Positions 1 to 7,978 of a stretch of DNA of 64,000 nucleotides are shown here, one piece after another. How positions within the stretch are numbered: position 1 is the stretch's first letter; each line of letters starts with the position of its first letter. Under the pieces are notes generated by a model. It saw only the letters and a program-made list of their open reading frames with translations, was not told the DNA's origin and did not search any database. Origin of the DNA: Burkholderiales bacterium (GTDB lineage Bacteria; Pseudomonadota; Gammaproteobacteria; Burkholderiales; Burkholderiaceae_E); contig JAPLQE010000047.1 in NCBI GenBank assembly GCA_026399835.1, forward strand, positions 1 to 64,000, read 5' to 3'. Made by a program: the position numbers and the translations under genes.

Positions 1-154
1 AGCACAGCGCCGCGATGGTCAGCCCGAGCGCCTGGGACTGGACGAAGCTCGGCCACCAGAGGTGGCCCTCGGCCTTGTTGGCAAAGAGCATCGCCGCGAT
101 CGCGGTGTTCAGCGCGACCGTGGCGAGCAGGATCAGGACGATGCGTCGGATCAT
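1..154 (-). CDS. N-terminus of a membrane protein, probably a LytS-type sensor histidine kinase (partial)
   Basis: The gene runs off the left edge of the window, so only about 51 N-terminal residues are visible. They begin MIRRIVLILL and form one hydrophobic segment, followed by a short polar stretch with the motif GHLWWPSFVQSQALG and the start of a second hydrophobic segment. Trp-rich motifs like this between the first membrane helices are known from small LytS/YehU-like membrane histidine kinases, so that is the likely family, but no catalytic domain can be seen. An in-frame ATG at 190 would add 12 residues. The chosen ATG at 154 has a GGAG about 11 bases upstream. It lies downstream of the DUF2306 gene on the same strand, so the two may be co-transcribed. 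Confidence 0.5.
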   Translation of the reverse strand, partial: MIRRIVLILLATVALNTAIAAMLFANKAEGHLWWPSFVQSQALGLTIAALC

Positions 155-222
155 CGAGAGGGGGGCTCCGGCCCCGATTATGGCCCGCATGCCATCTGGC
201 CCGCCGGCGGCGCCCGCGGCGC

Positions 223-639
223 TCATCCGGCCACCGCGAGCAGCCACGCGCCGAGCGTGCGGCCCGGCACCAGCGTGAACATGCCGGCGATCACCAGGCC
301 GGCGAACGCGCCGCCCATCGCACGCCGGTGCGCGGTCACCGCGCCCCGCCGGATCGCGGCGATCGCGCGCCACAGGTTCCACAGCGTGAACGCCGACAGC
401 AGGTGGATCGGTCCGAAGCTGCCGAGCGGCGTGTGCACCGGAAAGCGCTGCGCCTCGATGAAGAACGAGCCGAGCGCGGCCGCGACCATCGCGGCGACCC
501 AGAGCCGGCCCGCCATCCGGTGGGCCGGTGTCCCCTTGCGGCCGGCGATCACGAAGGCGCCCAGGGCCAGGGCGAGGAGGGCCGCGACGACGTGGACGGC
601 GATCGCGGGTTCGAGGAGGCGGGCTTGCAGCGGGGTCAT
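223..639 (-). CDS. DUF2306-type predicted membrane protein
   Basis: This is a 138-residue protein that begins MTPLQARLLEPAIAVHV. It has four predicted membrane helices at roughly residues 12-34, 45-62, 75-92 and 108-132, with few charged residues between them. The pattern of a first helix, an AHRMAGRLWV motif in the first loop and a GPIHLLS motif opening the third helix matches the DUF2306 (YozB-like) membrane family, whose function is not known. The ATG at 639 is preferred because upstream extensions on this strand run back into the pyrC leader. It is divergent from pyrC and sits just upstream of the partial kinase-like gene. The family call is by recognition of the helix pattern only. Confidence 0.6.
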   Translation of the reverse strand: MTPLQARLLEPAIAVHVVAALLALALGAFVIAGRKGTPAHRMAGRLWVAAMVAAALGSFFIEAQRFPVHTPLGSFGPIHLLSAFTLWNLWRAIAAIRRGAVTAHRRAMGGAFAGLVIAGMFTLVPGRTLGAWLLAVAG

Positions 640-850
640 GGCGGTGTCCCGTGATGCGGGAGGCGATGGCCGGATCCTCGGGTCGCGCGGGCCGGCCCGC
701 GAGCGGCGTGCGACGAATCGCCGCCGGCGCGGCGCGAGCCGGCCGTCCGCGGCGCGGACCGATGCCGAGCCGCACGCCCGTGACGCTCCGTGGGGGCGGC
801 CCGTCGTGGGACAATCCGGGCCTTCGCCCGCCTCCGCCCCCCCGCGCCCG

Positions 851-1909
851 ATGGACACCCTGACGCTCATCCGCCCCGACGACTGGCACCTGCACCTGCG
901 CGACGGCGAGGCGCTGCGCGCCGTGGTCGCCGCGACCGCCCGGCAGTTCGCCCGGGCCATCGTGATGCCCAACCTCAAGCCGCCGGTGACCACCGTCGGG
1001 CAGGCCATCGACTACCGCGACCGGATCCTCGCGGCGCTGCGCGCGACCGCGGGTGACGAGCCGGCCTGCGCCGGCTTCGAGCCGCTGATGACGCTGTACC
1101 TGACCGACCGCACGCCGGCGGACGAGATCCGCCGCGCGAAGGACTCGGGCGTGGTCCACGCGGTCAAGCTCTATCCCGCCGGCGCCACCACCAACTCCGA
1201 TGCCGGCGTCACCTCGATGGCGGCCGTGCGCGGCGCGATCGAGGCGATGCAGGCGGCCGAGCTGCCGCTGCTGATCCACGGCGAGGTGACCGACGCCTCG
1301 GTCGACGTGTTCGACCGCGAGCGGGTCTTCATCGACCAGGTGCTCGAGCCCCTGCGCCGCGACTTCCCGGCGCTGCGCGTGGTGTTCGAGCACATCACCA
1401 CGCGGGAGGCGGCGCAGTACGTCGCGACCGCGCCCGGGGCGATCGCCGCGACGATCACGCCGCACCACCTGCTGTACGAGCGCAATGCGCTCTTCAAGGG
1501 CGGCATGCGGCCGCACTGGTACTGCCTGCCGATCCTCAAGCGCGAGACGCACCGGCGTGCGCTGCTCGAGGCCGCCACCTCCGGCAGCCCGCGCTTCTTC
1601 CTGGGCACCGACAGCGCGCCCCACTCGAAGCACCTGAAGGAGAACGCCTGCGGCTGTGCCGGCTGCTACACGGCGCCGCATGCGCTCGAGCTGTACGCGG
1701 CCGCGTTCGAGTCGGTCGGCGCGCTCGATCGCCTCGAGGGTTTCGCGAGCCTGCACGGGCCGGACTTCTACCGGCTGCCGCGCAACACGGCGCGCGTCGT
1801 GCTGCGGCGCGAGTCCTGGACGGTGCCCGAGGCGCTGCCGTTCGGCGACGAGGCCATCGTGCCGCTGGCCGCCGGCGAGTCGCTCGCGTGGCGGCTCGCC
1901 GCGTCCTGA
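851..1909 (+). CDS. pyrC: Dihydroorotase (class II)
   Basis: PyrC closes carbamoyl-aspartate to dihydroorotate, the third step of pyrimidine synthesis, in the cytoplasm. The 352-residue length fits class II enzymes (about 345-350). The metal ligands are visible: HLH at residues 13-15, the Lys that is carboxylated near residue 106 in HAVKLYPAGA, then His in LIHGEV, His in EHITT, and the catalytic Asp in GTDSAPHSK. The ATG at 851 directly precedes the conserved beta strand LTLIRPDDWHLH. A -10-like GACAAT lies at 810-815, without a convincing -35 box. The gene stands alone: its upstream neighbour is divergent and its downstream neighbour is an unrelated DUF3025 gene 91 bases away. Confidence 0.95.
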   Translation: MDTLTLIRPDDWHLHLRDGEALRAVVAATARQFARAIVMPNLKPPVTTVGQAIDYRDRILAALRATAGDEPACAGFEPLMTLYLTDRTPADEIRRAKDSGVVHAVKLYPAGATTNSDAGVTSMAAVRGAIEAMQAAELPLLIHGEVTDASVDVFDRERVFIDQVLEPLRRDFPALRVVFEHITTREAAQYVATAPGAIAATITPHHLLYERNALFKGGMRPHWYCLPILKRETHRRALLEAATSGSPRFFLGTDSAPHSKHLKENACGCAGCYTAPHALELYAAAFESVGALDRLEGFASLHGPDFYRLPRNTARVVLRRESWTVPEALPFGDEAIVPLAAGESLAWRLAAS

Positions 1910-1910
1910 G

Positions 1911-2000
1911 CGCCATCGCGGCGGCGTGGCGGCTGTCCCTCGCGGCGGTGCCGCGATCGGCAGTGCCGCGATCCCCCATCGCGGCGGCGCCGCGACCCTC
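1911..2000. repeat. GC-rich imperfect direct/inverted repeats between pyrC and the DUF3025 gene
   Basis: The spacer contains three or four degenerate copies of a motif resembling CATCGCGGCGGYGCCGCGA. Each copy is partly self-complementary (CGCGGC...GCCGCG), so the region can form small hairpins. It could act as a weak pyrC terminator or could simply be GC-rich drift. No T tract follows. Confidence 0.4.
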
Positions 2001-2840
2001 ATGACCCGGCCCTGGCTCGCGCCGCACGAGGCGCGGCTCGCCGAGCTGGCGCCGCTGTCGGCCGCGGCGCGCGTCGCGCGGCTCGACGCCTGGGCGCGGG
2101 AGGCCGAGCTGCGCACCGAGTCCGGCAGGCCGTTGCGCTTCGTGCCCGACGCCGGCACGGGCGCTGCGCAGGCGGGCTCGCTGCGCCCGGCCTACGAGGC
2201 GCGGATCTTCGAGGCCGGCGAGGTCGCGACGCGCACCGATCCCGCTGGCGCGCGGCACGACCTGTGCAACGCGCTCGCCTGGCTCGCCTGGCCCCGCGCG
2301 AAGGCCCGGCTCAATGCGCTGCACGCCGCGGCACTGGCCGAGGCCGCTGACGCGACGGCCCCTTCGGGCGCTGGCACGCCGGTCGCAGGGCGCCCTGCCG
2401 CACCGGCCTCCCGCGGCCCGCTGCGCGACGCCGCCACGCTCTTCGACGAGAACGCCGCCGTGTGGGTCGGGCTCGATGCCTCGCTCGAAGACGCCCTGCG
2501 CGCCTTCGACTGGACGGCCCTCTTCGTCGCCGGCCGCAGCCGCGTCGAGCGCTCGGTGCGCGTGCACGTCTTCGGGCATGCGCTGCTCGAGAAGCTCGAC
2601 GCGCCGTTCAAGGCCATCACCGCGCACGCCTGGCCGCTGCGGCTCGACGCCGGCGCGCCGCCGGCCGAGGTCGATCGCGTGCTGGCCGCCTCGCTCGAGC
2701 CGGGGCGCCTGTCATCGCGCGCGCTCTGCCCGCTGCCGGTGATGGGCCTGCCGGGCTGGTGCGACGCGAACCGGGACCCCGCGTTCTACAATGACGCGGC
2801 CGTGTTCCGGCCCGGTCGCCGGCACAGGGCGCCGGGCTGA
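2001..2840 (+). CDS. DUF3025 domain-containing protein
   Basis: This 279-residue protein starts MTRPWLAPHE and has no signal peptide or membrane helix. The motif HDLCNALAWLAWPRAKARLNA in the middle and VFGHALLEKL followed by PLPVMGLPGW near the end are hallmarks of DUF3025, a family common in Beta- and Gammaproteobacteria with no established function. Residues 110-145 are a low-complexity Ala/Pro/Gly spacer that probably varies between species. The start was chosen because the upstream 90 bases are GC-rich imperfect repeats of the form GCGGCGGTGCCGCGAT rather than coding sequence. A TACAAT -10-like element near the gene end (2787-2792) may serve the downstream otnK. Confidence 0.7.
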   Translation: MTRPWLAPHEARLAELAPLSAAARVARLDAWAREAELRTESGRPLRFVPDAGTGAAQAGSLRPAYEARIFEAGEVATRTDPAGARHDLCNALAWLAWPRAKARLNALHAAALAEAADATAPSGAGTPVAGRPAAPASRGPLRDAATLFDENAAVWVGLDASLEDALRAFDWTALFVAGRSRVERSVRVHVFGHALLEKLDAPFKAITAHAWPLRLDAGAPPAEVDRVLAASLEPGRLSSRALCPLPVMGLPGWCDANRDPAFYNDAAVFRPGRRHRAPG

Positions 2841-2905
2841 GCCGACCCCTCGCAGGCACGTCGCCCGCCGGCCGCTGCACATCCGAACCAGGAGACCCCT
2901 TCGCC

Positions 2906-4156
2906 ATGCTGCTGGGCTGCATCGCCGACGACTTCACCGGCGCCTCCGATCTCGCGAACACCCTGACCGCCGGCGGCATGCGCACCGTGCAGGCCATCGG
3001 CGTGCCGACCGGTGGCGCCGCGCCGGATGCCGATGCGGTGGTGGTCGCGCTCAAGTCCCGCAGCATCGACCCCGCCGACGCGGTCGCGCAGAGCCTCGAC
3101 GCCCTGCGCTGGCTGCGCGCCCACGGGGCGCGCCAGATCCTGTTCAAGTACTGCTCGACCTTCGATTCCAAGCCCTCGGGCAACATCGGCCCGGTCGCGC
3201 AGGCGCTGCTCGACGCGCTCGATGCGCCGATCGCGATCGCCTGCCCGGCGTTCCCGACGAACCGGCGCACGATCTACATGGGCCACCTGTTCGTCGGCGA
3301 CCGGCTGCTGAGCGAGAGCGGCATGCAGCACCACCCGCTCACGCCGATGACCGACCCCGACCTCGCGCGCTGGCTGCAGCGCCAGACGCCGTACACGGTC
3401 GGGCTGCTCGCGCATCCGACGGTCGCCCGCGGCGCGGCCGCCAGCCGCGAGGCCCTCGCGGCGCTCGCCGCCGGCGGCGTGCGGCTCGCGGTCGCCGACG
3501 CGATCACCGATGCCGACCTGCGCACGCTCGGCGAGGCCTGCGCCGACGCCGCGCTGATCACCGGCGGTTCGGGCATCGCGCTCGGGCTGCCGGGCAACTT
3601 CCGCCGCGCCGGCCTGCTGCGGCCGCACGCCGGCGCCCTCGACGCAATCGGCGGCCCGGCGGTGGTGATCTCGGGCAGCTGCTCGGCCGCGACCCGTCGG
3701 CAGGTCGAGCGCTACGCCGCGCACGCGCCGTCGCGCCGCGTCGAGGTCGACGAGGTGATCGACGGACGGCTGACCGCGGCCTCGCTCGCCGACTGGGTGC
3801 TGGCGCAGCCCGCGGGCGCGGCGCCCCTCGTCTACAGCTCGGCCGATCCGGAGGCGGTTCGCGCCTCGCAGGCCAAGCACGGCACGCAGCGCGCGTCCTC
3901 GGCGATCGAGCACTGCTTCGGCGAGCTGTCGGCGGCGCTGTACGCACGCGGCGTGCGCCGTCAGGTCATCGCCGGGGGCGAGACCTCGGGCGCGGTCGTG
4001 CAGGCCCTGGGTGTGCGGCTGCTGGCGATCGGGCCCGAGATCGATCCGGGCGTGCCGGCGCTCGCGGGCACCGACATGCCCGTCGGCCTCGCGCTCAAGT
4101 CGGGCAACTTCGGCACCGACGACTTCTTCGACAGGGCGCTCGCGGCCGTCCGCTGA
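2906..4156 (+). CDS. otnK: Four-carbon acid sugar kinase (3-oxo-tetronate 4-kinase)
   Basis: This 416-residue protein belongs to the DUF1537 kinase family, cytoplasmic enzymes that phosphorylate four-carbon sugar acids. The N-terminal motif IADDFTGASDLANTL and the sequence FKYCSTFDSKPSGNIG are typical of the substrate-binding domain. The C-terminal nucleotide domain has GGETSGAVVQALGV and the closing LALKSGNFGTDDFF, both strongly conserved in OtnK. An AGGAGA ribosome site lies about 13 bases before the ATG. It is followed 54 bases later by denD, so together they can oxidise D-erythronate and phosphorylate the 3-oxo product. The aldolase (OtnC) and isomerase (OtnI) that finish the known pathway are not in this window. 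Confidence 0.85.
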   Translation: MLLGCIADDFTGASDLANTLTAGGMRTVQAIGVPTGGAAPDADAVVVALKSRSIDPADAVAQSLDALRWLRAHGARQILFKYCSTFDSKPSGNIGPVAQALLDALDAPIAIACPAFPTNRRTIYMGHLFVGDRLLSESGMQHHPLTPMTDPDLARWLQRQTPYTVGLLAHPTVARGAAASREALAALAAGGVRLAVADAITDADLRTLGEACADAALITGGSGIALGLPGNFRRAGLLRPHAGALDAIGGPAVVISGSCSAATRRQVERYAAHAPSRRVEVDEVIDGRLTAASLADWVLAQPAGAAPLVYSSADPEAVRASQAKHGTQRASSAIEHCFGELSAALYARGVRRQVIAGGETSGAVVQALGVRLLAIGPEIDPGVPALAGTDMPVGLALKSGNFGTDDFFDRALAAVR

Positions 4157-4210
4157 GCGTGGCGCGGCTCCGGCCGCGCACCCATCACACGACACACACG
4201 GAGAGACATC

Positions 4211-5209
4211 ATGGAGATCCTCGTCACCGGCGGCGCCGGGTTCCTCGGACAGCAGCTGATCGCACGCGTGCTCGCGAAGGGCACGCTGCGACTGGCCGAT
4301 GCGCAGGGCGCGCGCGACGAGCCGGTGTCGCGCATCGTCTGCTTCGACGTCGGCGAGGGCGCGATCCGCGATCCGCGCGTGAAGAACGTGGCCGGCGACA
4401 TCTCCGATCCGGCCCAGGTGCGCGCGCTGGTCTCGAAGGACACCGGCGCGGTGGTGCACCTGGCGGCCGTGGTGAGCGGCACCGCCGAGGCGGACTTCGA
4501 CCTCGGCATGCGGGTCAATCTCGACGGCACCCGTCATCTGCTCGAGGCCTGCCGCGCGCTCGGCACCGCGCCTCGGCTGCTGTTCTCGAGTTCGATCGCG
4601 GTGTTCGGCGGCGCGCTGCCGCCGGTGGTCACCGACGCCACCACGCCGACCCCGCAGGGCTCCTACGGCATCCAGAAGCTGGTCGGCGAGCTGCTCGTGC
4701 AGGACTACACCCGCAAGGGCTTCATCGACGGCCGCGCGGTCCGCGTGCCGACCGTCGTCGTGCGGCCGGGCCGCCCCAACGGCGCCGCCTCCGGCTTCGC
4801 GTCCGGAATCATCCGGGAGCCGCTGTCGGGCATCGACGCACCGCTGCCGGTGCCGCCCGAGACCGAGATGTGGGTCGCCTCGCCGCGCACCGTGGTCGGC
4901 ATGCTGCTGCGTGCGCTCGAACTCGCGCCGCAGGACTGGGGCTGGCATCGCAGCCTGAACCTGCCGGGGCTGACCGTCTCCATGCACGAGGAGCTCGCCG
5001 CGCTGCGGGCGGTCGCCGGCGACGCGGTCGCCGCGCGCGTCAAGCCCGAGCTCGACGAGAACGTGATGCGCCTGGTGCGCACCTGGGCGGCGCGCTTCGA
5101 CACCGCACGCGCGAGCGCGATGGGCTTCACCGCCGACGCCGACTTCGCGTCGATCGTCCGCGCCTACGTTGAGGACAACCCGCAGGCCGTGCGGGGCGCG
5201 GCGAATTGA
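4211..5209 (+). CDS. denD: D-erythronate dehydrogenase, NAD-dependent
   Basis: This 332-residue enzyme is an extended short-chain dehydrogenase of the NAD-dependent epimerase/dehydratase fold. The dinucleotide motif GGAGFLGQQL is at residues 7-16 and the catalytic YGIQK (Tyr-x-x-x-Lys) near residue 155, with RPGRPNGAASGFASGIIREPL after it. This last stretch is characteristic of DenD, which oxidises the C3 hydroxyl of D-erythronate. The start has a GGAG site 8-9 bases upstream. It follows otnK, its usual pathway partner, in an apparent two-gene operon, which supports the name. UDP-sugar epimerase-like alternatives are less likely given this partner. Confidence 0.82.
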   Translation: MEILVTGGAGFLGQQLIARVLAKGTLRLADAQGARDEPVSRIVCFDVGEGAIRDPRVKNVAGDISDPAQVRALVSKDTGAVVHLAAVVSGTAEADFDLGMRVNLDGTRHLLEACRALGTAPRLLFSSSIAVFGGALPPVVTDATTPTPQGSYGIQKLVGELLVQDYTRKGFIDGRAVRVPTVVVRPGRPNGAASGFASGIIREPLSGIDAPLPVPPETEMWVASPRTVVGMLLRALELAPQDWGWHRSLNLPGLTVSMHEELAALRAVAGDAVAARVKPELDENVMRLVRTWAARFDTARASAMGFTADADFASIVRAYVEDNPQAVRGAAN

Positions 5210-5217
5210 GCGCGTGG

Positions 5218-5237
5218 ATCGTCACGTTCGTGACGAT
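5218..5237. terminator. Hairpin between convergent denD and SDR genes
   Basis: A perfect 9-bp inverted repeat, ATCGTCACG and CGTGACGAT, has a 2-base loop. It sits in the 66-base gap between the denD stop and the convergent SDR stop. A second imperfect hairpin (GCGCAGGGG with CCCTGTGCGC) follows at about 5245-5276. There is no long T tract, so this is a candidate bidirectional terminator rather than a clear one. Confidence 0.45.
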
Positions 5238-5275
5238 CTCTGCCGCGCAGGGGCGTACGAGCCGTCCCTGTGCGC

Positions 5276-6037
5276 TCAGCGCGCCAGGAAGCCGCCGTCG
5301 ACCGGCCAGTACGCGCCGTTGACGAACGAGGCGCGTGCCGAGCTCAGCCAGGCCACCAGCTCGGCGACTTCCTCGGGACGCCCGAGCCGGCCCGCCGGAT
5401 GCATCGCCTCCAGCGCCTGCAGCGTCGCCGGGTCGCCCTCCAGGCCCGCGATCATCGGCGTGTGGATGAACGCCGGTCCGATCGCGTTGACGCGCACGCC
5501 GCGCGCCGCGTAGTCGAGCGCCGCCACCTTTGTCAGCCCGAGCACGCCGTGCTTGGCCGCGGTATAGGCGGGCGCACCCGCGAACCCGACCGCGCCGAGG
5601 ATCGACGCGACATTGACGATCGCGCCTCCGCCGCTCGCCAGCAGCGCAGGGATCTCGTGCTTCATGCACAGGAACACGCCGGTGAGGTTCACCGACAGCA
5701 CCCGGTGCCACTCGTCGAGCGCGTAGTCGGCGGTCGGCGCGATCGTGCCCCCCACGCCCGCGTTGTTGCAGGCCGCGTCGAGCCGTCCGAAGCGCTCGAG
5801 CGTCCTCGCGACCAGCGCCGCGCAGTCGGCGTCGCGCGAGACGTCCGCCGCGACGAACACCGCCTCGGCGCCCGCCGCGCGCACCTGTGCCACCGTGTCC
5901 TCGCCGCCGGCAGTGGCTGCCGCGAGGTCGGACACGACGACCTTCGCGCCTTCGCGCGCCCAGGCCAGCGCGATCGCGCGGCCGATGCCCGATGCACCGC
6001 CCGTCACCAAGCACACCGCGTCATGAAGCGTCGTCAT
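5276..6037 (-). CDS. SDR family NAD(P)-dependent oxidoreductase
   Basis: This 253-residue classical short-chain dehydrogenase has the cofactor motif TGGASGIG at about residues 12-19, the structural NNAGVGG motif near 88, the catalytic Ser in NVASILG, and the YTAAK catalytic pair near 153. The C-terminus GAYWPVDGGFLAR is typical of bacterial SDRs of the glucose/cyclohexanol-dehydrogenase-like group. The ATG at 6037 has GGAGG seven bases upstream, which decides against in-frame ATGs 5 and 12 codons earlier. It converges on denD. The substrate cannot be told from sequence, but the position next to the tetronate genes suggests a sugar-acid or polyol. Confidence 0.8.
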   Translation of the reverse strand: MTTLHDAVCLVTGGASGIGRAIALAWAREGAKVVVSDLAAATAGGEDTVAQVRAAGAEAVFVAADVSRDADCAALVARTLERFGRLDAACNNAGVGGTIAPTADYALDEWHRVLSVNLTGVFLCMKHEIPALLASGGGAIVNVASILGAVGFAGAPAYTAAKHGVLGLTKVAALDYAARGVRVNAIGPAFIHTPMIAGLEGDPATLQALEAMHPAGRLGRPEEVAELVAWLSSARASFVNGAYWPVDGGFLAR

Positions 6038-6237
6038 CCCGCGTCCTCCCATGATGGTTCGTTCAGACATCATGGGATCATGCGCCGCGCTGGGTCGTGC
6101 CGCCTTGCGCCGCGTCAAGCGCGCGGCTCGGCCTCGCCCTTCCGAAACCACGACCTGGCGATCGGCGACCCGAGCACCTCGATGCGCCCAGCGGCCTGCG
6201 GTGTGCGCCCGGAGCGGGCGACGGATGGCCGACGAGG

Positions 6238-6750
6238 CTAGCGCGCGGCGGGCGCCTTGCGCGCGGTTCCGCGGCGGGCGGGCCGCTCGGCGCGCGGCGC
6301 CGCGTCGGCCAGGGCCATCGGCATCGAGGCCCGCGCGGGCGGCACGCCGATCGTCCAGGTCTGCGTGCCCTCGGGCTGGTCCGCGACGCGCACGGTCAGG
6401 GTCAGCTCGGGCGCCTCGATCGACTCGCGCGACTGCAGGAAGACCAGGTTGCGGCTCGCCGGCTTGGAGATCGTGAAGCCTGCGGCGGCCGGTGCCGTGA
6501 AGCCCGCCGGCGCCTGCACCGACACCACCTCGAAACGGGTCGCGGACACCGGTTCGCCGGGGGCGGAACCGAAGGGCACCGCCACCTTCAGCCGCTGCCC
6601 GCGCTGCGACTGCACGGACGGCGCGCCGAGGTCGAGCGCCGGCAGCGCGGCCGGGGCCGAGGCGGCCGCGGGCGCGGCGAGCGCGGCGAGCGCGGCGAGC
6701 AGTGCCGCGCCGAGGAGCGGACCGAGGACGAGGCGGGTCGGATGGGGCAT
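6238..6750 (-). CDS. Small exported protein with a FimV/HubP-like N-terminal domain
   Basis: The 170-residue product begins with a basic start and a long Ala/Leu-rich signal segment ending AAPAAASA near residue 33. The segment LDLGAPSVQSQRGQRLKVAV resembles the short periplasmic domain found at the start of FimV/HubP-type polar proteins. In those proteins a SxxGQPL-like motif precedes a long LysM and coiled-coil region, which is absent here. The protein instead ends in a basic tail (RAERPARRGTARKAPAAR). It may therefore be a stand-alone FimV-like domain. Type IV pilus genes occur elsewhere in the window, which makes the link plausible but unproven. Confidence 0.55.
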   Translation of the reverse strand: MPHPTRLVLGPLLGAALLAALAALAAPAAASAPAALPALDLGAPSVQSQRGQRLKVAVPFGSAPGEPVSATRFEVVSVQAPAGFTAPAAAGFTISKPASRNLVFLQSRESIEAPELTLTVRVADQPEGTQTWTIGVPPARASMPMALADAAPRAERPARRGTARKAPAAR

Positions 6751-6866
6751 GCGGGAACTCCGTCGGGGGCGCGGCACCTGCCGCGAACGTCTTCCGGAGA
6801 TTAGGCGCGGTGCCCGCGGCGGGCGAGGCGCCGCCGCCCGCCGGCAGTCCGCACCCCGCGAGCGGA

Positions 6867-6872
6867 TAGAAT
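6867..6872 (+). promoter_or_regulatory. -10 element of rnpB
   Basis: TAGAAT lies eight bases before the first paired base of the RNase P RNA, the right distance for a sigma70 -10 box. No good -35 hexamer is visible in the GC-rich sequence upstream. Confidence 0.6.
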
Positions 6873-6880
6873 CCGCCCTG

Positions 6881-7282
6881 GAGCGGGTCGGACGGTCGCC
6901 GGGGCAGCGATGCCCGGGAGGAAGGTCCGGACTCCAGAGGGCAGGGTGCTGGCTAACGGCCAGGCGCAGCGAGCGTGTCCGAAAGGCGCGCCCAAGGCGA
7001 CGGACAGTGGCACAGAGAACAGACCGCCGATGGGGCCGCGCAAGCGGTCGCAGGCAAGGGTGAAACGGTGGGGTAAGAGCCCACCGCGTCCCTGGCGACA
7101 GGGGCGGCACGCCAAACCCCACCCGGAGCAACACCAAATAGGCACGCGTTCGGTGCAGACCGTGGAGGACGCCCCTCCGAGCGTGCGGGTTGGTGGCTCG
7201 AGCCCCCGGGCAACCGGGGGCCTAGACGAATGACCGTCCGCCGGGAGACCGGCGCACAGAATCCGGCCTACAGACCCGCTCC
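6881..7282 (+). ncRNA. rnpB: RNase P RNA (type A)
   Basis: This is the catalytic RNA that trims the 5' ends of tRNA precursors. The first bases GAGCGGGT pair with ACCCGCTC at the 3' end, forming the closing P1 helix. The conserved core is visible: GAGGAAGGTCCGGACTCC near the 5' end, GGGTGAAACGGTGGGGTAAGAGCCCACCGCG in the middle third, and the 3' element ACAGAATCCGGCCTACA. The length of about 400 nt is normal for type A. Burkholderiales commonly carry rnpB just upstream of mraZ, as here. The exact 3' end is taken from the end of P1. Confidence 0.95.
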
Positions 7283-7347
7283 ACTCCTCATGCGTGACCT
7301 GAGCAGTTTCCGTTAAGGGACTGATTCGGCTCGCTTTAGCGCCCGAT

Positions 7348-7365
7348 ACTGGATATCGATCCAGT
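7348..7365. promoter_or_regulatory. 18-base palindrome in the rnpB-mraZ gap
   Basis: ACTGGAT and ATCCAGT are perfect 7-bp arms around ATCG. The palindrome lies in an unusually AT-rich stretch, 66 bases after the rnpB 3' end and 54 bases before the mraZ -35 box. It may be an operator or part of rnpB termination; nothing in the sequence decides between them. Confidence 0.35.
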
Positions 7366-7418
7366 TCTCAGGAAGCGCGGCTAAGTGCTTGTCCCGATTG
7401 AGAAAAACCGCTGTCAAC

Positions 7419-7447
7419 TTGACCGACATTCCGCTTTTACGTACAGT
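7419..7447 (+). promoter_or_regulatory. mraZ (dcw operon) sigma70 promoter
   Basis: TTGACC at 7419-7424 and TACAGT at 7442-7447 are separated by exactly 17 bases, making the best sigma70-type promoter in the window. The -10 box overlaps the first repeat of the MraZ operator, as expected for an autorepressed promoter. Transcription should start near 7454, giving a leader of about 85 bases before mraZ. Confidence 0.8.
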
Positions 7448-7485
7448 GGGAAAAGGTGCAGAAAAGTGGTTGAGAGTGGGAGATC
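7446..7485 (+). promoter_or_regulatory. MraZ operator, four 10-bp-spaced repeats
   Basis: Repeats begin at 7446 (GTGGGA), 7456 (GTGCAG), 7466 (GTGGTT) and 7476 (GTGGGA), exactly one helical turn apart. MraZ in E. coli is known to bind TGGGN repeats separated by 5 bases, giving the same 10-bp period. Units 1 and 4 match best, unit 3 has one change, and unit 2 is weak. The array covers the -10 box and start site. Confidence 0.8.
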
Positions 7486-7540
7486 AGTGCGGTTTAGGTG
7501 CTGATCGACCCGTCATACGACGCTTCGGACAAGGTGGGGA

Positions 7541-7969
7541 ATGTTCCAAGGGCGATCCGCGCTGGCGCTGGACGCGAAGGGCCGCATGTCGGTCCCGACG
7601 CGGCATCGCGACGCGCTGATGAGTCAGTGCGAAGGTCGGCTCACGCTGACCCGGCACCCCGACGGCTGCCTGCTCCTCTACCCCCGACCCGTCTGGGAGG
7701 CGGTCCGCGAACGCATCTCGGCGCTGCCGATCAGCGCGAGCGCGTGGAAGCGGTTCTTCCTCGGCAATGCGACCGACGTCGAACTCGACGGCACCGGTCG
7801 CGTGCTGATCTCGCCCGAACTGCGCCAGGCGGCGGGTTTCGAGAAGGACATCGTGCTGCTCGGCATGGGCTCCCACTTCGAGTTGTGGGACGAGCCCAGG
7901 CTGACGGCGAAGGAAAACGAGGCGATCGCTGGCGGTATCCCCGAGGCCCTGTCCGGTCTTTCGATCTAG
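7541..7969 (+). CDS. mraZ: Transcriptional regulator MraZ
   Basis: MraZ is the DNA-binding repressor of the division and cell-wall operon and the first gene in it. The 142-residue protein has the two-fold SpoVT-AbrB-like architecture. [23 protein letters not shown] forms the first half and [19 protein letters not shown] the second, each with the DxKGR- or DGTGR-type turn used for DNA contact. The length is close to the usual 145-150. The ATG at 7541 follows the purine-rich AAGGTGGGGA. Its operator lies about 60 bases upstream, so autorepression of the whole cluster is expected. Confidence 0.93.
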   Translation: MFQGRSALALDAKGRMSVPTRHRDALMSQCEGRLTLTRHPDGCLLLYPRPVWEAVRERISALPISASAWKRFFLGNATDVELDGTGRVLISPELRQAAGFEKDIVLLGMGSHFELWDEPRLTAKENEAIAGGIPEALSGLSI

Positions 7970-7978
7970 GCGGCGCCC

